Position numbers and translations under genes: made by a program. The notes below the pieces were generated by a model, which did no database searches, was not told where the DNA came from, and saw only the letters and a list, made by a program, of their open reading frames with translations. A DNA stretch of 14,036 nt from ZLKRG08 sp051006515 (GTDB lineage Bacteria; Actinomycetota; Actinomycetes; Nanopelagicales; Nanopelagicaceae): contig JBPCTD010000074.1 of assembly GCA_051006515.1 (NCBI GenBank), positions 1-14,036 on the forward strand, in the 5' to 3' direction. The stretch's first letter is position 1, and each line of letters starts with the position of its first letter. This document shows positions 6,559 to 12,807 of this stretch, one piece after another.

Positions 6559-7551
6559 CTAGAAAATTTTGGAAATTTCGCCATCTATGTCGACAAATGA
6601 GAGCTCGATTGTCATACCTGCCGGTAATTTCGCGCCAATATCGACAAATGAATTGCGAATCGTGCAGCCTTCGGCCTCTACTCCATCAGAGATGATTGAG
6701 CCTTCAACGCTGCAATCAACCAATTTGCAGAAGCCACCGATTGCGCTGCCGCCTGAAAATTCACCGCTGATCTGATCGCTCATTGAAAGATATTGATCGC
6801 TGCGCGCCGCAAATTTATATCTATCTAAGGCATCAGCTGCAGCCTTGCCTGTCACTAAATCTCGTGATCCTTTTATCAATGCAGCAGGAGTTCCGATATC
6901 TAACCAATAATCAGATGAAATAAAGCCCATTACTTTCTTGCCTGATTCAATCAAAGCTGGGAAAGTTTCACGTTCTACGCTCACCACTTGATTTGCTGGG
7001 ATTTGATCGATGATGGAGCGTTTAAAAATATATGCGCCAGCATTTATTTTGTTGGTTATTGGATTATCCATTTTCTCTAGGAATCCAGTTACTTGGCCTT
7101 GATCATCTGTTGGTACGCAACCGTACGCTCTTGCATCTTCAACTGAAGTTAAATGTAAAGTTACATCAGCTTGGCTCTGTTGGTGCATTTTCAACTGTGC
7201 ACTTAGATCATGGCTACTCAAGACATCGCCATTTAAAATCACCACGTCATCAGTTTCGGTTAAATGATTTGCAGCATTTCTGATTGCGCCACCAGTTCCA
7301 AGTGGTTCGCTTTCTACTGCGTAGATAATTTCCATATCCCATTTGGAACCATCACCGAAATAAGGTGTGAAAACATCAGATAAATATGCAGTCGCTAAAA
7401 CAATTCTCTTAATGCCTGCTTTACGAACCATCGCTAATTGATGTTCAGTAACTGGCAGAGTGGCCAGTGGCAACATCGGCTTAGGACGACTATTTGTCAG
7501 TGGCTTTAATCGAGTTCCATAGCCACCAACTAAGAGAATGGCTTCAGCCAA
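6559..7551 (-). CDS. NDP-sugar nucleotidyltransferase, probable mannose-1-phosphate guanylyltransferase
   Basis: This 330-aa enzyme joins a nucleotide to a sugar 1-phosphate, most likely GTP plus mannose 1-phosphate to GDP-mannose, in the cytoplasm. It opens with the signature LLVGGYGTRLKPLT then RPKPMLP (7-28), and has LGTGGA (84-89), LNGD with metal-binding Asp109, FLEK (157-160), NAGAYIF (170-176) and WLDIGTP (216-222). Residues about 260-330 resemble a short left-handed beta-helix, as in ManC/Rv3264c-like proteins. Glucose-1-phosphate specificity is the main alternative; the phosphomannomutase nearby favours mannose. The start is TTG at 7549-7551: an in-frame TAA at 7558-7560 leaves no other usual start before the signature loop. 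It overlaps the aminotransferase stop by 8 bases, so translation is probably coupled. No convincing terminator follows. Confidence 0.87.
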   Translation of the reverse strand: MAEAILLVGGYGTRLKPLTNSRPKPMLPLATLPVTEHQLAMVRKAGIKRIVLATAYLSDVFTPYFGDGSKWDMEIIYAVESEPLGTGGAIRNAANHLTETDDVVILNGDVLSSHDLSAQLKMHQQSQADVTLHLTSVEDARAYGCVPTDDQGQVTGFLEKMDNPITNKINAGAYIFKRSIIDQIPANQVVSVERETFPALIESGKKVMGFISSDYWLDIGTPAALIKGSRDLVTGKAAADALDRYKFAARSDQYLSMSDQISGEFSGGSAIGGFCKLVDCSVEGSIISDGVEAEGCTIRNSFVDIGAKLPAGMTIELSFVDIDGEISKIF

Positions 7552-8596
7552 GGCGCTTTACCAATTCATCAATTTGAGCATCAGTTGCAGTCATGGCAAT
7601 ACGTACGTGGTTCTTGCCCGCTGTGCCATAGAAGTGGCCAGGGGTTACCAAAATTCCATAATCAGCAAACCAGCCGACAGAGTCCCAATCTGATTCACCG
7701 CGAGTAGCCCATAGGTATAGACCTGCTTGCGAATTATCAATTTGAAATCCATGTTTTTTAATTGCATCTCGCACTTTGGCTTTGCGCAAGTTATATCGAT
7801 CGCGTTGCACTGCCACATGTTTGTTATCTGATAGCGCTGCAATCATTGCCTGTTGAACTGGTAGTGGCACCATCATGCCTGCATGTTTACGAACCTCAAG
7901 AATTTTGGCAATCAAATCCTTATCGCCAATCATCATCGCCGCACGATAACCAGCCATTGATGAACGTTTAGATAAAGAATGAATTGCCAGGATATTTCGA
8001 TTATCGCCGCCCGTGAGCGAAAGAATTGATTTTGGAGTTACTGTTTCGCCAAATTCCAAGTAGCACTCATCGGCAACTACGATGCCATTACTTTTAGCCC
8101 AAGCTATTGCACTTTTTAACTCAGAATCGCTACTTACTCGACCAGTTGGATTGGAAGGTGAATTAACCCAAGCTAAATCTGCAGCTGGCCAACTGCTGGC
8201 ATCAAAGCCCACCGCAACTGGATCTGCTTTAGCAATCATTGATCCGACTAAATATGTTGGATAAGCAATTTCAGGATAGAGAACTTTCTTAGCTTCCAAA
8301 ATAGTTGGTAACCATGCCACTAACTCTTTGGAGCCAATCAGCGGCAGAACGCCGAATTCTCCAGACGCGCCAAGTTCTCTACGAGCCCAATCTGCGAGCG
8401 CTTCTCGAAGTTTTGGCGTACCAGCAGTAACTGGATAGCTTGGTGAATTAGAAGAGTCTTTAAACGCTGCCTGAATGAAATTGGGGGTGGCATCAACTGG
8501 AGTTCCTTGGGATAAATCAATTAAGCCTTCTGGGTGAGCTTTAGCTCTCTCTCCATACGGAGCTAAAGGATCCCTAGGAAAATCTGGCAGTTTCAA
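7544..8596 (-). CDS. dapC: PLP-dependent aminotransferase, succinyldiaminopimelate transaminase (DapC-like)
   Basis: This 350-aa class I/II aminotransferase is closest in motifs to actinobacterial DapC, which converts N-succinyl-2-amino-6-ketopimelate to N-succinyl-diaminopimelate, using glutamate, for lysine and peptidoglycan. Visible residues are SNPTG at 148-152, DECY at 176-179, the cofactor lysine Lys210 in SLSKRSSMAGYRAA, and the carboxylate-binding arginine Arg332 in VRIA. The N-terminal LIDLSQGTPVDATP matches the DapC-type opening. The start is taken as TTG at 8594-8596. The frame has a stop at 8606-8608 and no ATG or GTG between, and the LPDFPRDPLAPY opening follows at once. There is no Shine-Dalgarno. 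It follows the ferredoxin gene by 23 bases, and from memory the M. tuberculosis fdxC-Rv1178 pair has the same order. Another amino-acid specificity is possible. Confidence 0.87.
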   Translation of the reverse strand: MKLPDFPRDPLAPYGERAKAHPEGLIDLSQGTPVDATPNFIQAAFKDSSNSPSYPVTAGTPKLREALADWARRELGASGEFGVLPLIGSKELVAWLPTILEAKKVLYPEIAYPTYLVGSMIAKADPVAVGFDASSWPAADLAWVNSPSNPTGRVSSDSELKSAIAWAKSNGIVVADECYLEFGETVTPKSILSLTGGDNRNILAIHSLSKRSSMAGYRAAMMIGDKDLIAKILEVRKHAGMMVPLPVQQAMIAALSDNKHVAVQRDRYNLRKAKVRDAIKKHGFQIDNSQAGLYLWATRGESDWDSVGWFADYGILVTPGHFYGTAGKNHVRIAMTATDAQIDELVKRLG

Positions 8597-8602
8597 TTGC
8601 AG

Positions 8603-8608
8603 AACTTA
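8603..8608 (-). promoter_or_regulatory. Possible -10 box just upstream of the dapC TTG start
   Basis: TAAGTT on the minus strand ends 6 bases before the TTG. It fits TAnnnT, but leaderless TTG starts are usually poor, and the gene is probably read from the ferredoxin promoter. Weak evidence. Confidence 0.2.
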
Positions 8609-8619
8609 ATCAGCGTTAA

Positions 8620-8937
8620 TTAATTTTTCTTCGGCAGTTCTTTTACGAACTCTGGGTCAGCATCTTTCTTGCCAACTTTTGCAGCTCCGCCAGGAGAACC
8701 TAGTTCAACAAAGAAGAGTGGGGACTTCTCGCGAAACTCGTTGTACTCAGCCGGGACATCATCTTCATAGTAAATGGCTTCGACTGGACATACCGGTTCG
8801 CAAGCGCCGCAATCTACGCACTCATCTGGATGGATATAGAGCATGCGATCGCCTTCATAGATGCAATCGACAGGACACTCATCGATACATGATTTATCTT
8901 TAACGTCCACACAAGGTTCGGCAATTACATATGTCAT
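8620..8937 (-). CDS. fdxA: Seven-iron ferredoxin ([3Fe-4S][4Fe-4S], FdxA/FdxC type)
   Basis: This 105-aa low-potential electron carrier acts in the cytoplasm. Its eight cysteines are at 9, 17, 21, 25, 40, 43, 46 and 50. By the Azotobacter FdI pattern, shifted by one, Cys9/17/50 should hold the [3Fe-4S] cluster, Cys21/40/43/46 the [4Fe-4S] cluster, and Cys25 is the free cysteine. The acidic C-terminal extension after residue 55 is usual for the family. I chose ATG 8935-8937, giving MTYVIAEPC and the normal length of about 105-107 residues. An ATG at 8977-8979 would add 14 atypical residues and remove the intergenic space to the divergent gene. A TAGAAT box 7 bases upstream suggests a leaderless mRNA. 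The partner enzyme is not evident; DapC downstream needs no ferredoxin, so co-location is not explained by pathway. Confidence 0.95.
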   Translation of the reverse strand: MTYVIAEPCVDVKDKSCIDECPVDCIYEGDRMLYIHPDECVDCGACEPVCPVEAIYYEDDVPAEYNEFREKSPLFFVELGSPGGAAKVGKKDADPEFVKELPKKN

Positions 8938-8944
8938 GGCTGGA

Positions 8945-8950
8945 ATTCTA
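8945..8950 (-). promoter_or_regulatory. -10 box for a leaderless fdxA transcript
   Basis: TAGAAT on the minus strand matches TATAAT at five of six positions and ends 7 bases before the chosen ATG, placing the transcription start at or near the A of ATG. No clear -35 box is seen. It supports the 8937 start over the longer reading. Confidence 0.5.
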
Positions 8951-8967
8951 CCCAAAGCAGGAAGCTC

Positions 8968-8973
8968 TACGAT
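8968..8973 (+). promoter_or_regulatory. -10 box for a leaderless transcript of the GNAT gene
   Basis: TACGAT ends 6 bases before the GTG at 8980-8982. With the fdxA -10 at 8945-8950 on the other strand it would form a back-to-back promoter in the 42-base divergent gap. An AGGAAG at 8959-8964 is 15 bases from GTG, too far for a normal ribosome site. Confidence 0.4.
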
Positions 8974-8979
8974 TATCAC

Positions 8980-9918
8980 GTGGCAGCCATTTCAGAGAGT
9001 GATATCGGTAAGCGGGTAACTATCCGCTTAAAAGGCGAAGACGGCTACCGCGACCTAGTAGGCCATTTGATCAGCCCGACTTCCCTTCGCAACCGTCACG
9101 GAGAGGTCAAAGATTTCAATCCCGAACAAATTCATATCTGGCACATAATTGACGATGTTCCTAGAACTGCAACTAGCGGTGCTCCCCTATCGATTCGTAT
9201 CTACGAAATAGAAGAAGCTCTAAATAAAACTTGGTCAGCCAAAGTCCAGGAGTACAGATCTGGTTGGCTCTATCGTGCAGATAATGGAATAACGCGAAGA
9301 GCAAATTCAGCATTGGTCCTTAATCAAAAGAACCATATTGATGATGTAATCGGCTGGTATCGCGAACGTGACTTAACGCCAACTATTCATTTAATTCCCA
9401 CATTACATTCGCAACTTGATCAGGAATTAATCGGTCGTGGATTTAAAGATTCCTTAGATGCGCTAGTGATGGTTAAAGAACATGACGCTTTATCTTATAT
9501 AGACTCGAAAAAGTTTAAGAACAGCTACAAAGTTTCGGAAAGCCCCGATATTGAATGGTTAACAGCACAAGGTGATGAACAGCTGGCAGAGTTGATGCAA
9601 AGAAGTAACGCCAAATATTTAACTTTGAGACATGATGCGGAACGAGTAGTTGCAGTTGGCCGCATCGGTTTTGCAGATGATTGGGCGGTGTTATCACGAA
9701 TTTGGGTGGCACCGAATGAGCGCGGCAAAGGTCTAGGAAGAGAGATTATGTATGCACTTGAAAGAGAGTGCATCGCGCCGAAGCTTGCGTTGCAGGTAGC
9801 AAAATCAAATAGCGTTGCGATAAATCTTTATGAAACTTTTGGCTACCAGATTCATCACGAATATCGTTTTAGAGCTCTACCCCAGCGAATAGATCTGATT
9901 CAAGATCTCTGCTGTTAA
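8980..9918 (+). CDS. GNAT-family N-acetyltransferase with N-terminal SH3-like domain (Rv0428c-like)
   Basis: This 312-aa protein transfers an acetyl group from acetyl-CoA to an unidentified substrate. Residues about 8-65 (GKRVTIRLK...LVGHLISPTSLRNRHGEVKDF) look like the small SH3-like beta-domain of the Rv0428c-type actinobacterial family. A linker with GWLYRADNGITRRANSALVL (95-114) is typical of it. The C-terminal GNAT core has motif A, IWVAPNERGKGLG (241-253), with the acetyl-CoA pyrophosphate loop, and motif B, NSVAINLYETFGY (277-289). The start is GTG 8980; no other ATG, GTG or TTG lies before the conserved GKRV. The last about 14 residues (from ALPQRI) lie beyond the usual fold end and overlap mshB antisense. 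It is divergent from fdxA. The substrate is unknown; proposed histone acetylation for this family should not be assumed. Confidence 0.85.
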   Translation: MAAISESDIGKRVTIRLKGEDGYRDLVGHLISPTSLRNRHGEVKDFNPEQIHIWHIIDDVPRTATSGAPLSIRIYEIEEALNKTWSAKVQEYRSGWLYRADNGITRRANSALVLNQKNHIDDVIGWYRERDLTPTIHLIPTLHSQLDQELIGRGFKDSLDALVMVKEHDALSYIDSKKFKNSYKVSESPDIEWLTAQGDEQLAELMQRSNAKYLTLRHDAERVVAVGRIGFADDWAVLSRIWVAPNERGKGLGREIMYALERECIAPKLALQVAKSNSVAINLYETFGYQIHHEYRFRALPQRIDLIQDLCC

Positions 9919-10723
9919 GACCTTTGGCAAAAGGTGGCGCAACTTCGCCCTTAACTAAGGTGTAATACTCATCGCCAAATACTTGAACACCTAAATTGTT
10001 GGATAAAGCAAAGAAAGGCCCATCTACCGTGATTTGAGTGGCGTGAGCTTTCATAGCCGCCATCTTCTTCTCAACTTGATTTGGCGCATGAATTAGAGTG
10101 GTTACAAAGGAATCATCTTTTACAAAAGGAAGTTCATCAACACTTTCCGAGCCAAAGAAATCACTACCTTGTGCCTTCATGGCATCCATTCCTTGTTGAA
10201 CTACTGATTTAGGCATGATGTTCCAATAGATTTTTTGAATCTGCCAATTAGATAATTCAGCCGCACGCATTGCGACTCGATGAGTTTGAATGTGGTCTGG
10301 GTGGCCATAACCACCAAATTCATCATAAGTAACCATTACTTGCGGCTTAAGTTCATCAATTATTAACGCTAGCTCTTTAGCGGCTTTCTCTACATCAGCT
10401 CGCCAGAAACAATCTGTTCTTTGATTAGGTGGCGTATCGAGCATTCCGCTGTCGCGATACTTTCCCAGAAAACGATGATCAGTTACGCCAAGTTCTTTCA
10501 TGGCCGCCGCGAGTTCTAATTCTCGATGCGCGCCGAGCTTATCTTCGTTGTGGCTAGCTAAATGCGCTAACTCTGGCACCAAAACTTCGCCCTCTTCGCC
10601 TCTGGTACAGGTTATTAATGTGACCTTAACGCCTTCTTCAACCAACTTCGCCATTGTTGCGCCATTATTAATGGTTTCATCGTCGGGATGGGCATGTACA
10701 AAAAGTGCGCGTCTGTTATTCAT
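9869..10723 (-). CDS. mshB: MshB, N-acetyl-glucosaminyl-inositol deacetylase (mycothiol synthesis)
   Basis: MshB removes the acetyl group from GlcNAc-inositol to give GlcN-inositol, the second committed chemical step of mycothiol, the actinobacterial thiol buffer. The 284-aa protein has the LmbE/PIG-L zinc motif AHPDDE at 11-16 (His12 and Asp15 as ligands, Asp14 as likely base), GYGHPDH at 138-144 with His144 as third ligand, and RDSGM at 90-94. Its end, SDLFAG followed by three residues, is typical for MshB. A mycothiol-conjugate amidase (Mca) is the nearest alternative; Mca proteins are similar in length, so the MshB call is likely but not certain. The ATG at 10721-10723 has a weak GTGAG element upstream. 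It lies 23 bases after the MoeZ-like gene and is probably cotranscribed with it. The last 50 bases overlap the convergent GNAT gene. Confidence 0.87.
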   Translation of the reverse strand: MNNRRALFVHAHPDDETINNGATMAKLVEEGVKVTLITCTRGEEGEVLVPELAHLASHNEDKLGAHRELELAAAMKELGVTDHRFLGKYRDSGMLDTPPNQRTDCFWRADVEKAAKELALIIDELKPQVMVTYDEFGGYGHPDHIQTHRVAMRAAELSNWQIQKIYWNIMPKSVVQQGMDAMKAQGSDFFGSESVDELPFVKDDSFVTTLIHAPNQVEKKMAAMKAHATQITVDGPFFALSNNLGVQVFGDEYYTLVKGEVAPPFAKGLNSRDLESDLFAGVEL

Positions 10724-10746
10724 ATTCTCACTTTACTAATTATTTA

Positions 10747-11904
10747 CTAACTATTTTGCTGCAACACTTTATTCCAAGCCAAGATGCCGCCAAGTAGATG
10801 AGTGGAATTACTAAATCCCGCATTTTTGATAATAGATAAGCAATTTGCTGATCTGACGCCACTACGACAATAAAGAACTATCTCTTTATTGCGCGGCAAT
10901 AGCTTTAACGCGGAGCCATCAACAAACTTAGCAACAGGTAGCAATAAAGCGCCATCTATATAACCGGCTTGAAACTCTTCAGGCTCGCGCACATCAACCA
11001 GAAACAACTCTGGATTTTGCGCCATAATTTCTTGAAGTTGCGCTACTTCAATTCCCAAATTTCCATAATTCGCATTGCAGAAACTTTCATAGCTAGTCAA
11101 TAATGTCTTTTGTGAGCCATTACAAATTTCACAATTCGGGCGCTTTTCAATTATTAGTTTCTTAAATGAATTTTCCAAAGAGTCATGAATCAATAGCTTG
11201 CTAATTAAGGATTCTCCGATGCCGGTAATTAATTTAATAACTTCGGTACTTTGGATAGAACCAATGACGCCACATAGTGAGCCAAGGACACCGCCTTCGT
11301 CACAACTTGGCACCAAACCTGCAGGTGGTGGAGCAGGATGTAAACAACGATAACAAGATCCGTGCTTGCTCCAGAAAGTACTAACTTGGCCATCAAATCT
11401 ATAAATGCTTCCCCAAACATATGGTTTGTCTAAGAGTGCGCAGGCATCGTTTATTAGATAGCGAGTAGCAAAATTGTCTGTGCAATCAACAATTACGTCA
11501 TAGCCGCTAAGAATTTCAAGTGCGTTGCTCTCGTCTAGTTTTACTTCATGCAAATTTAAGTTAATTGAAGGGTTAAGCGCACTTGCTTTTTCAGCTGCGC
11601 TTCGAGCTTTGCTCTTCCCGACATCGTTTTGAGTGTGAATTATCTGACGTTGCAAATTGGTGAGATCAACTTGATCAAAATCCAATATTCCAATTGTGCC
11701 GACACCCGCTGCCGCCAAATACAAGATGGTTGGTGAACCTAATCCTCCAGCGCCAATACAGAGAACTTTTGCATTTAATAACCGCTCTTGCCCCAATAAA
11801 TCGACATTAGGAAGGAGCAAATGACGGGAATATCTGGATAATTCGTCATTCGTCAATTTGCGACCAGGTTCAACCAGCGCTTTCATATGTCGCAATTCTG
11901 CCAT
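10747..11904 (-). CDS. moeZ: MoeZ/MoeBR: E1-like adenylyltransferase fused to a rhodanese domain
   Basis: This 385-aa protein adenylates the C-terminus of small ubiquitin-like sulfur carriers (MoaD-, ThiS- or CysO-type) and passes sulfur to them. It serves molybdopterin, cysteine or thiolated-cofactor synthesis in the cytoplasm. The ThiF/MoeB domain (about 18-265) has the nucleotide loop GAGGLGS (51-57), DFDQVDLTNLQRQ (75-87), DCTDN (140-144) and the SCDEGGVLG segment with Cys201, matching the MOCS3/MoeZ active-site cysteine. CYRC (184-187) and CEIC (258-261) should bind structural zinc. The rhodanese domain (about 285-382) has DVREPEEF (304-311) and the persulfide loop CRSGVRS with Cys346. 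ATG 11902-11904 is used; Met7 at 11884-11886 (MKALVEP) is a plausible alternative. It is divergent from tetR. No sulfur carrier or molybdenum gene is in the window. Confidence 0.92.
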   Translation of the reverse strand: MAELRHMKALVEPGRKLTNDELSRYSRHLLLPNVDLLGQERLLNAKVLCIGAGGLGSPTILYLAAAGVGTIGILDFDQVDLTNLQRQIIHTQNDVGKSKARSAAEKASALNPSINLNLHEVKLDESNALEILSGYDVIVDCTDNFATRYLINDACALLDKPYVWGSIYRFDGQVSTFWSKHGSCYRCLHPAPPPAGLVPSCDEGGVLGSLCGVIGSIQSTEVIKLITGIGESLISKLLIHDSLENSFKKLIIEKRPNCEICNGSQKTLLTSYESFCNANYGNLGIEVAQLQEIMAQNPELFLVDVREPEEFQAGYIDGALLLPVAKFVDGSALKLLPRNKEIVLYCRSGVRSANCLSIIKNAGFSNSTHLLGGILAWNKVLQQNS

Positions 11905-11910
11905 TAAGAT
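11905..11910 (+). promoter_or_regulatory. -10 box for a leaderless tetR transcript
   Basis: TAAGAT ends 7 bases before the ATG at 11918-11920, with a weak -35 candidate TTCATA (4/6 to TTGACA) 17 bases further up at 11882-11887. No Shine-Dalgarno is present, so a leaderless mRNA is the simplest reading. A short inverted repeat, ACTC-GAT-GAGT at 11913-11923, straddles the start codon and could be an operator, but arms of 4 are short. Confidence 0.45.
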
Positions 11911-11917
11911 TCACTCG

Positions 11918-12529
11918 ATGAGTAACGACAAAGGCAGATTGCCCAGAGATGAACGTAGAGCTCAATTACTGACCGCAGCGCTGGAAGTTTTCACCGCCGC
12001 TGGTTATCACTCAGCAGCGATGGACGAAATCGCTGAACGCGCTGGTGTTAGTAAGCCAGTTCTCTACCAGCACTTTCCATCTAAATTAGATCTCTACCTT
12101 GCCGTTCTTGATACTCACATTGATTCTCTAGTTTTTGCAATTCAAAAAGCGATTCAATCAACTCCGGATAATGCAGAGCGCGTGCAGGCCACTATCGGGG
12201 CTTACTTTGATTTCATTGAAGCCGAAGGTGAAGCATTTAGATTGTTATTTGAAAGTGATATGAATGTTGAGCCAGCAGTACGCGAGCGACTAAATCGAAT
12301 GACTTACGACTGCGCAGCTGCAGTAAGCGCTGTGATCTCTTTAGACACTGGTTTACCTCAAGAAGCAGCAATGCTTCTTGGTGTTGGGTTAATTGGCAGT
12401 GCGCAAGTTACAGCTCGTCACTGGCTTGAACGAGATTCCAAGTTAAGTCGAGCGCAAGCCCAAACCCTGGTAACAAATATTATTTGGCGCGGCATTTCAG
12501 GATTCCCAATAAATCAAGGTACTAATTAA
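11918..12529 (+). CDS. TetR/AcrR-family transcriptional regulator (Rv3208-like)
   Basis: This 203-aa regulator has an N-terminal TetR DNA-binding domain. RRAQLLTAALEVFTAAGYH (13-31) is the first helices, and MDEIAERAGVSKPVLYQHFPSK (35-56) the helix-turn-helix ending in the usual YxHFxSK. The C-terminal part (about 65-200) is the helical ligand and dimer region; its ligand is unknown. I start at ATG 11918-11920 (MSNDKGRLPRDERR). An upstream in-frame ATG at 11858 would add 20 residues read antisense through the moeZ 5' end and unlike the family. It is divergent from moeZ with a 13-base gap and followed by DUF3107. From memory, M. tuberculosis has the same set: moeB1 (Rv3206c), TetR Rv3208, TB9.4 and rhlE Rv3211. 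Autoregulation and control of the divergent gene are plausible but unproven. Confidence 0.9.
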   Translation: MSNDKGRLPRDERRAQLLTAALEVFTAAGYHSAAMDEIAERAGVSKPVLYQHFPSKLDLYLAVLDTHIDSLVFAIQKAIQSTPDNAERVQATIGAYFDFIEAEGEAFRLLFESDMNVEPAVRERLNRMTYDCAAAVSAVISLDTGLPQEAAMLLGVGLIGSAQVTARHWLERDSKLSRAQAQTLVTNIIWRGISGFPINQGTN

Positions 12530-12539
12530 CCTCACATTT

Positions 12540-12561
12540 AAGGTTTCAAAAAAGGTTTCAA
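12540..12561. repeat. Direct repeat upstream of the DUF3107 gene
   Basis: AAGGTTTCAA occurs at 12540-12549 and again at 12552-12561, a 12-base period (about one helical turn), in the 53-base gap between tetR and DUF3107. It could be a small duplication or a regulator-binding direct repeat; nothing else supports either. Confidence 0.6.
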
Positions 12562-12571
12562 CTAACGAGTT

Positions 12572-12576
12572 AGGAA
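12572..12576 (+). promoter_or_regulatory. Ribosome binding site of the DUF3107 gene
   Basis: AGGAA lies 6 bases before the ATG at 12583-12585, a normal spacing, and fixes that start. Confidence 0.7.
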
Positions 12577-12582
12577 ATAGAC

Positions 12583-12807
12583 ATGGCACATATCCGCATT
12601 GCTGTAACACACGTGAATTCAGAGTTAGCTTTTGAATCTTCACAAACTCCAAAAGAGGTTAAAACTGCGATTGATAAAGCGTTGGCAGCAGGCGCCACTT
12701 TGTCGTTGACCGATATCAAAGGTCGCGAGTACTTAATCCCTGCAGAGAAAATTGGCTACATTGAAATTGGAGAACAGACCGAACGTCGTGTTGGTTTTGG
12801 AAAATAA
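12583..12807 (+). CDS. DUF3107 family protein (TB9.4-like)
   Basis: This 74-aa protein is a full-length member of the actinobacterial DUF3107 family. It shows the typical ELAFESSQTPKEV segment (14-26), the LSLTDIKGREYLIPAEKIGYIEIG core (40-63) and the ERRVGFG end. The function is not known; the family is small, soluble and often lies next to a TetR regulator and a DEAD-box helicase, as in the M. tuberculosis TB9.4 (Rv3208A) region. No signal peptide, cysteine or catalytic motif is present. Its start is supported by an AGGAA site. Its TAA stop is followed at once by the TTG start of the helicase in the same frame, so translational coupling is likely and a functional link with RNA metabolism is a reasonable guess. 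Confidence 0.92.
   Translation: MAHIRIAVTHVNSELAFESSQTPKEVKTAIDKALAAGATLSLTDIKGREYLIPAEKIGYIEIGEQTERRVGFGK

Noticed and set aside
6543..6570. A/T-only inverted repeat and T-run after the nucleotidyltransferase stop, as a terminator
   Set aside because: AATTTT/AAAATT arms contain no G:C pair, partly overlap the coding end, and the T-run sits in the loop rather than after the stem. It is not a convincing intrinsic terminator.
8938..8979. Longer ferredoxin start at the ATG 8977-8979
   Set aside because: It adds 14 hydrophobic residues not seen in 7Fe ferredoxins and would remove the gap to the divergent gene. The ATG at 8935-8937 gives the family length.
11858..11917. Longer TetR start at 11858
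   Set aside because: The extra 20 residues are the antisense reading of the moeZ N-terminus and do not resemble TetR N-termini.
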